Shown here piece by piece: positions 15,636 to 15,684 of a stretch of 15,684 nt of DNA. The stretch is from Bacteroidota bacterium (GTDB lineage Bacteria; Bacteroidota; Bacteroidia; Flavobacteriales; Flavobacteriaceae): NCBI GenBank assembly GCA_023427845.1, contig JAEYZX010000084.1, positions 1 through 15,684 on the forward strand. The letters run 5' to 3'. The notes beneath the pieces were generated by a model. It saw only the letters and a program-made list of their open reading frames with translations, ran no database searches and was not told the DNA's origin. The position numbers were made by a program, and so were the translations under genes. Each line of letters begins with the position of its first letter. The stretch's first letter is position 1.

Positions 15636-15684
15636 ATTCCTGCGATTAGTTCGGCCGTTTCCTATTATTCCGGAGCTGGCGGTA
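15633..15684 (+). pseudogene. Nonsense codon and continuing open frame of the giant adhesin
   Basis: After the TAA at 15633-15635 the same frame reads I-P-A-I-S-S-A-V-S-Y-Y-S-G-A-G-G to the window edge. This matches the pattern of the two preceding repeats: CDCF-ILPEL followed by YWTGTGG, and CDSY-TLPTL followed by YFSSPNG. The stop therefore replaces one codon within a repeat without shifting the frame. It is either a true nonsense mutation, a sequencing error, or the boundary of a decayed gene. The downstream portion should carry further repeats and a sorting domain. Confidence 0.65.

Overview
The window looks like chromosomal DNA of a member of the Bacteroidota, most likely Flavobacteriaceae (Flavobacterium or a near relative). 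The evidence is the family content (DUF2480, DUF3078, choice-of-anchor J and L domains), signal peptides ending in S-Q or G-Q, no Shine-Dalgarno pattern, and -7 boxes of the Bacteroidota form TAnnTTTG. Base composition appears moderately GC-rich for that group, judged by eye only.

Layout. Positions 1-381 (minus) hold the N-terminal part of an MBL-fold metallo-hydrolase that runs off the left edge. A divergent intergenic region (382-539) carries a candidate -7 box for each direction. From 540 to 8611 on the plus strand runs a SUF iron-sulfur cluster gene set: sufA, sufB, sufC, sufD, sufS, a small putative lipoprotein, sufE, a SufT-like DUF59 protein, DUF2480 and DUF3078. Early genes in this run are separated by 49-119 bp gaps holding small repeats, including a REP-like palindrome between sufD and sufS. 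From sufS onward the genes are packed tightly, with one 1-nt overlap and gaps of 1 to 18 bp. A strong symmetric hairpin (8611-8643) separates this run from the convergent hflX gene (8645-9877, minus). The other side of hflX is a divergent intergenic region leading to a giant exported modular protein (10035-15635, plus).

How the genes work together. SufS with SufE mobilises sulfur from cysteine. The SufB-SufC-SufD scaffold and ATPase assembles the cluster. SufA and the SufT-like protein are carrier or maturation factors. The lipoprotein, DUF2480 and DUF3078 proteins have no assigned role, but their position suggests co-expression with SUF. HflX is a ribosome-associated GTPase and is unrelated to the operon.

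The giant protein has a signal peptide, a choice-of-anchor J domain, an FN3-like domain, four tandem CUB-FN3 modules of about 220 residues, a choice-of-anchor L domain and several Ig/PKD-like repeats. It looks like a type IX secreted adhesin, but its frame is cut by a TAA at 15633-15635 inside a recognisable repeat. The same frame continues open and repeat-like to the window edge. I see no RNA genes, CRISPR array, prophage or complete insertion sequence. The most notable observations are the in-frame nonsense codon, the REP-like palindrome inside the suf operon, and the uncharacterised cysteine-bearing or envelope proteins attached to the SUF genes.
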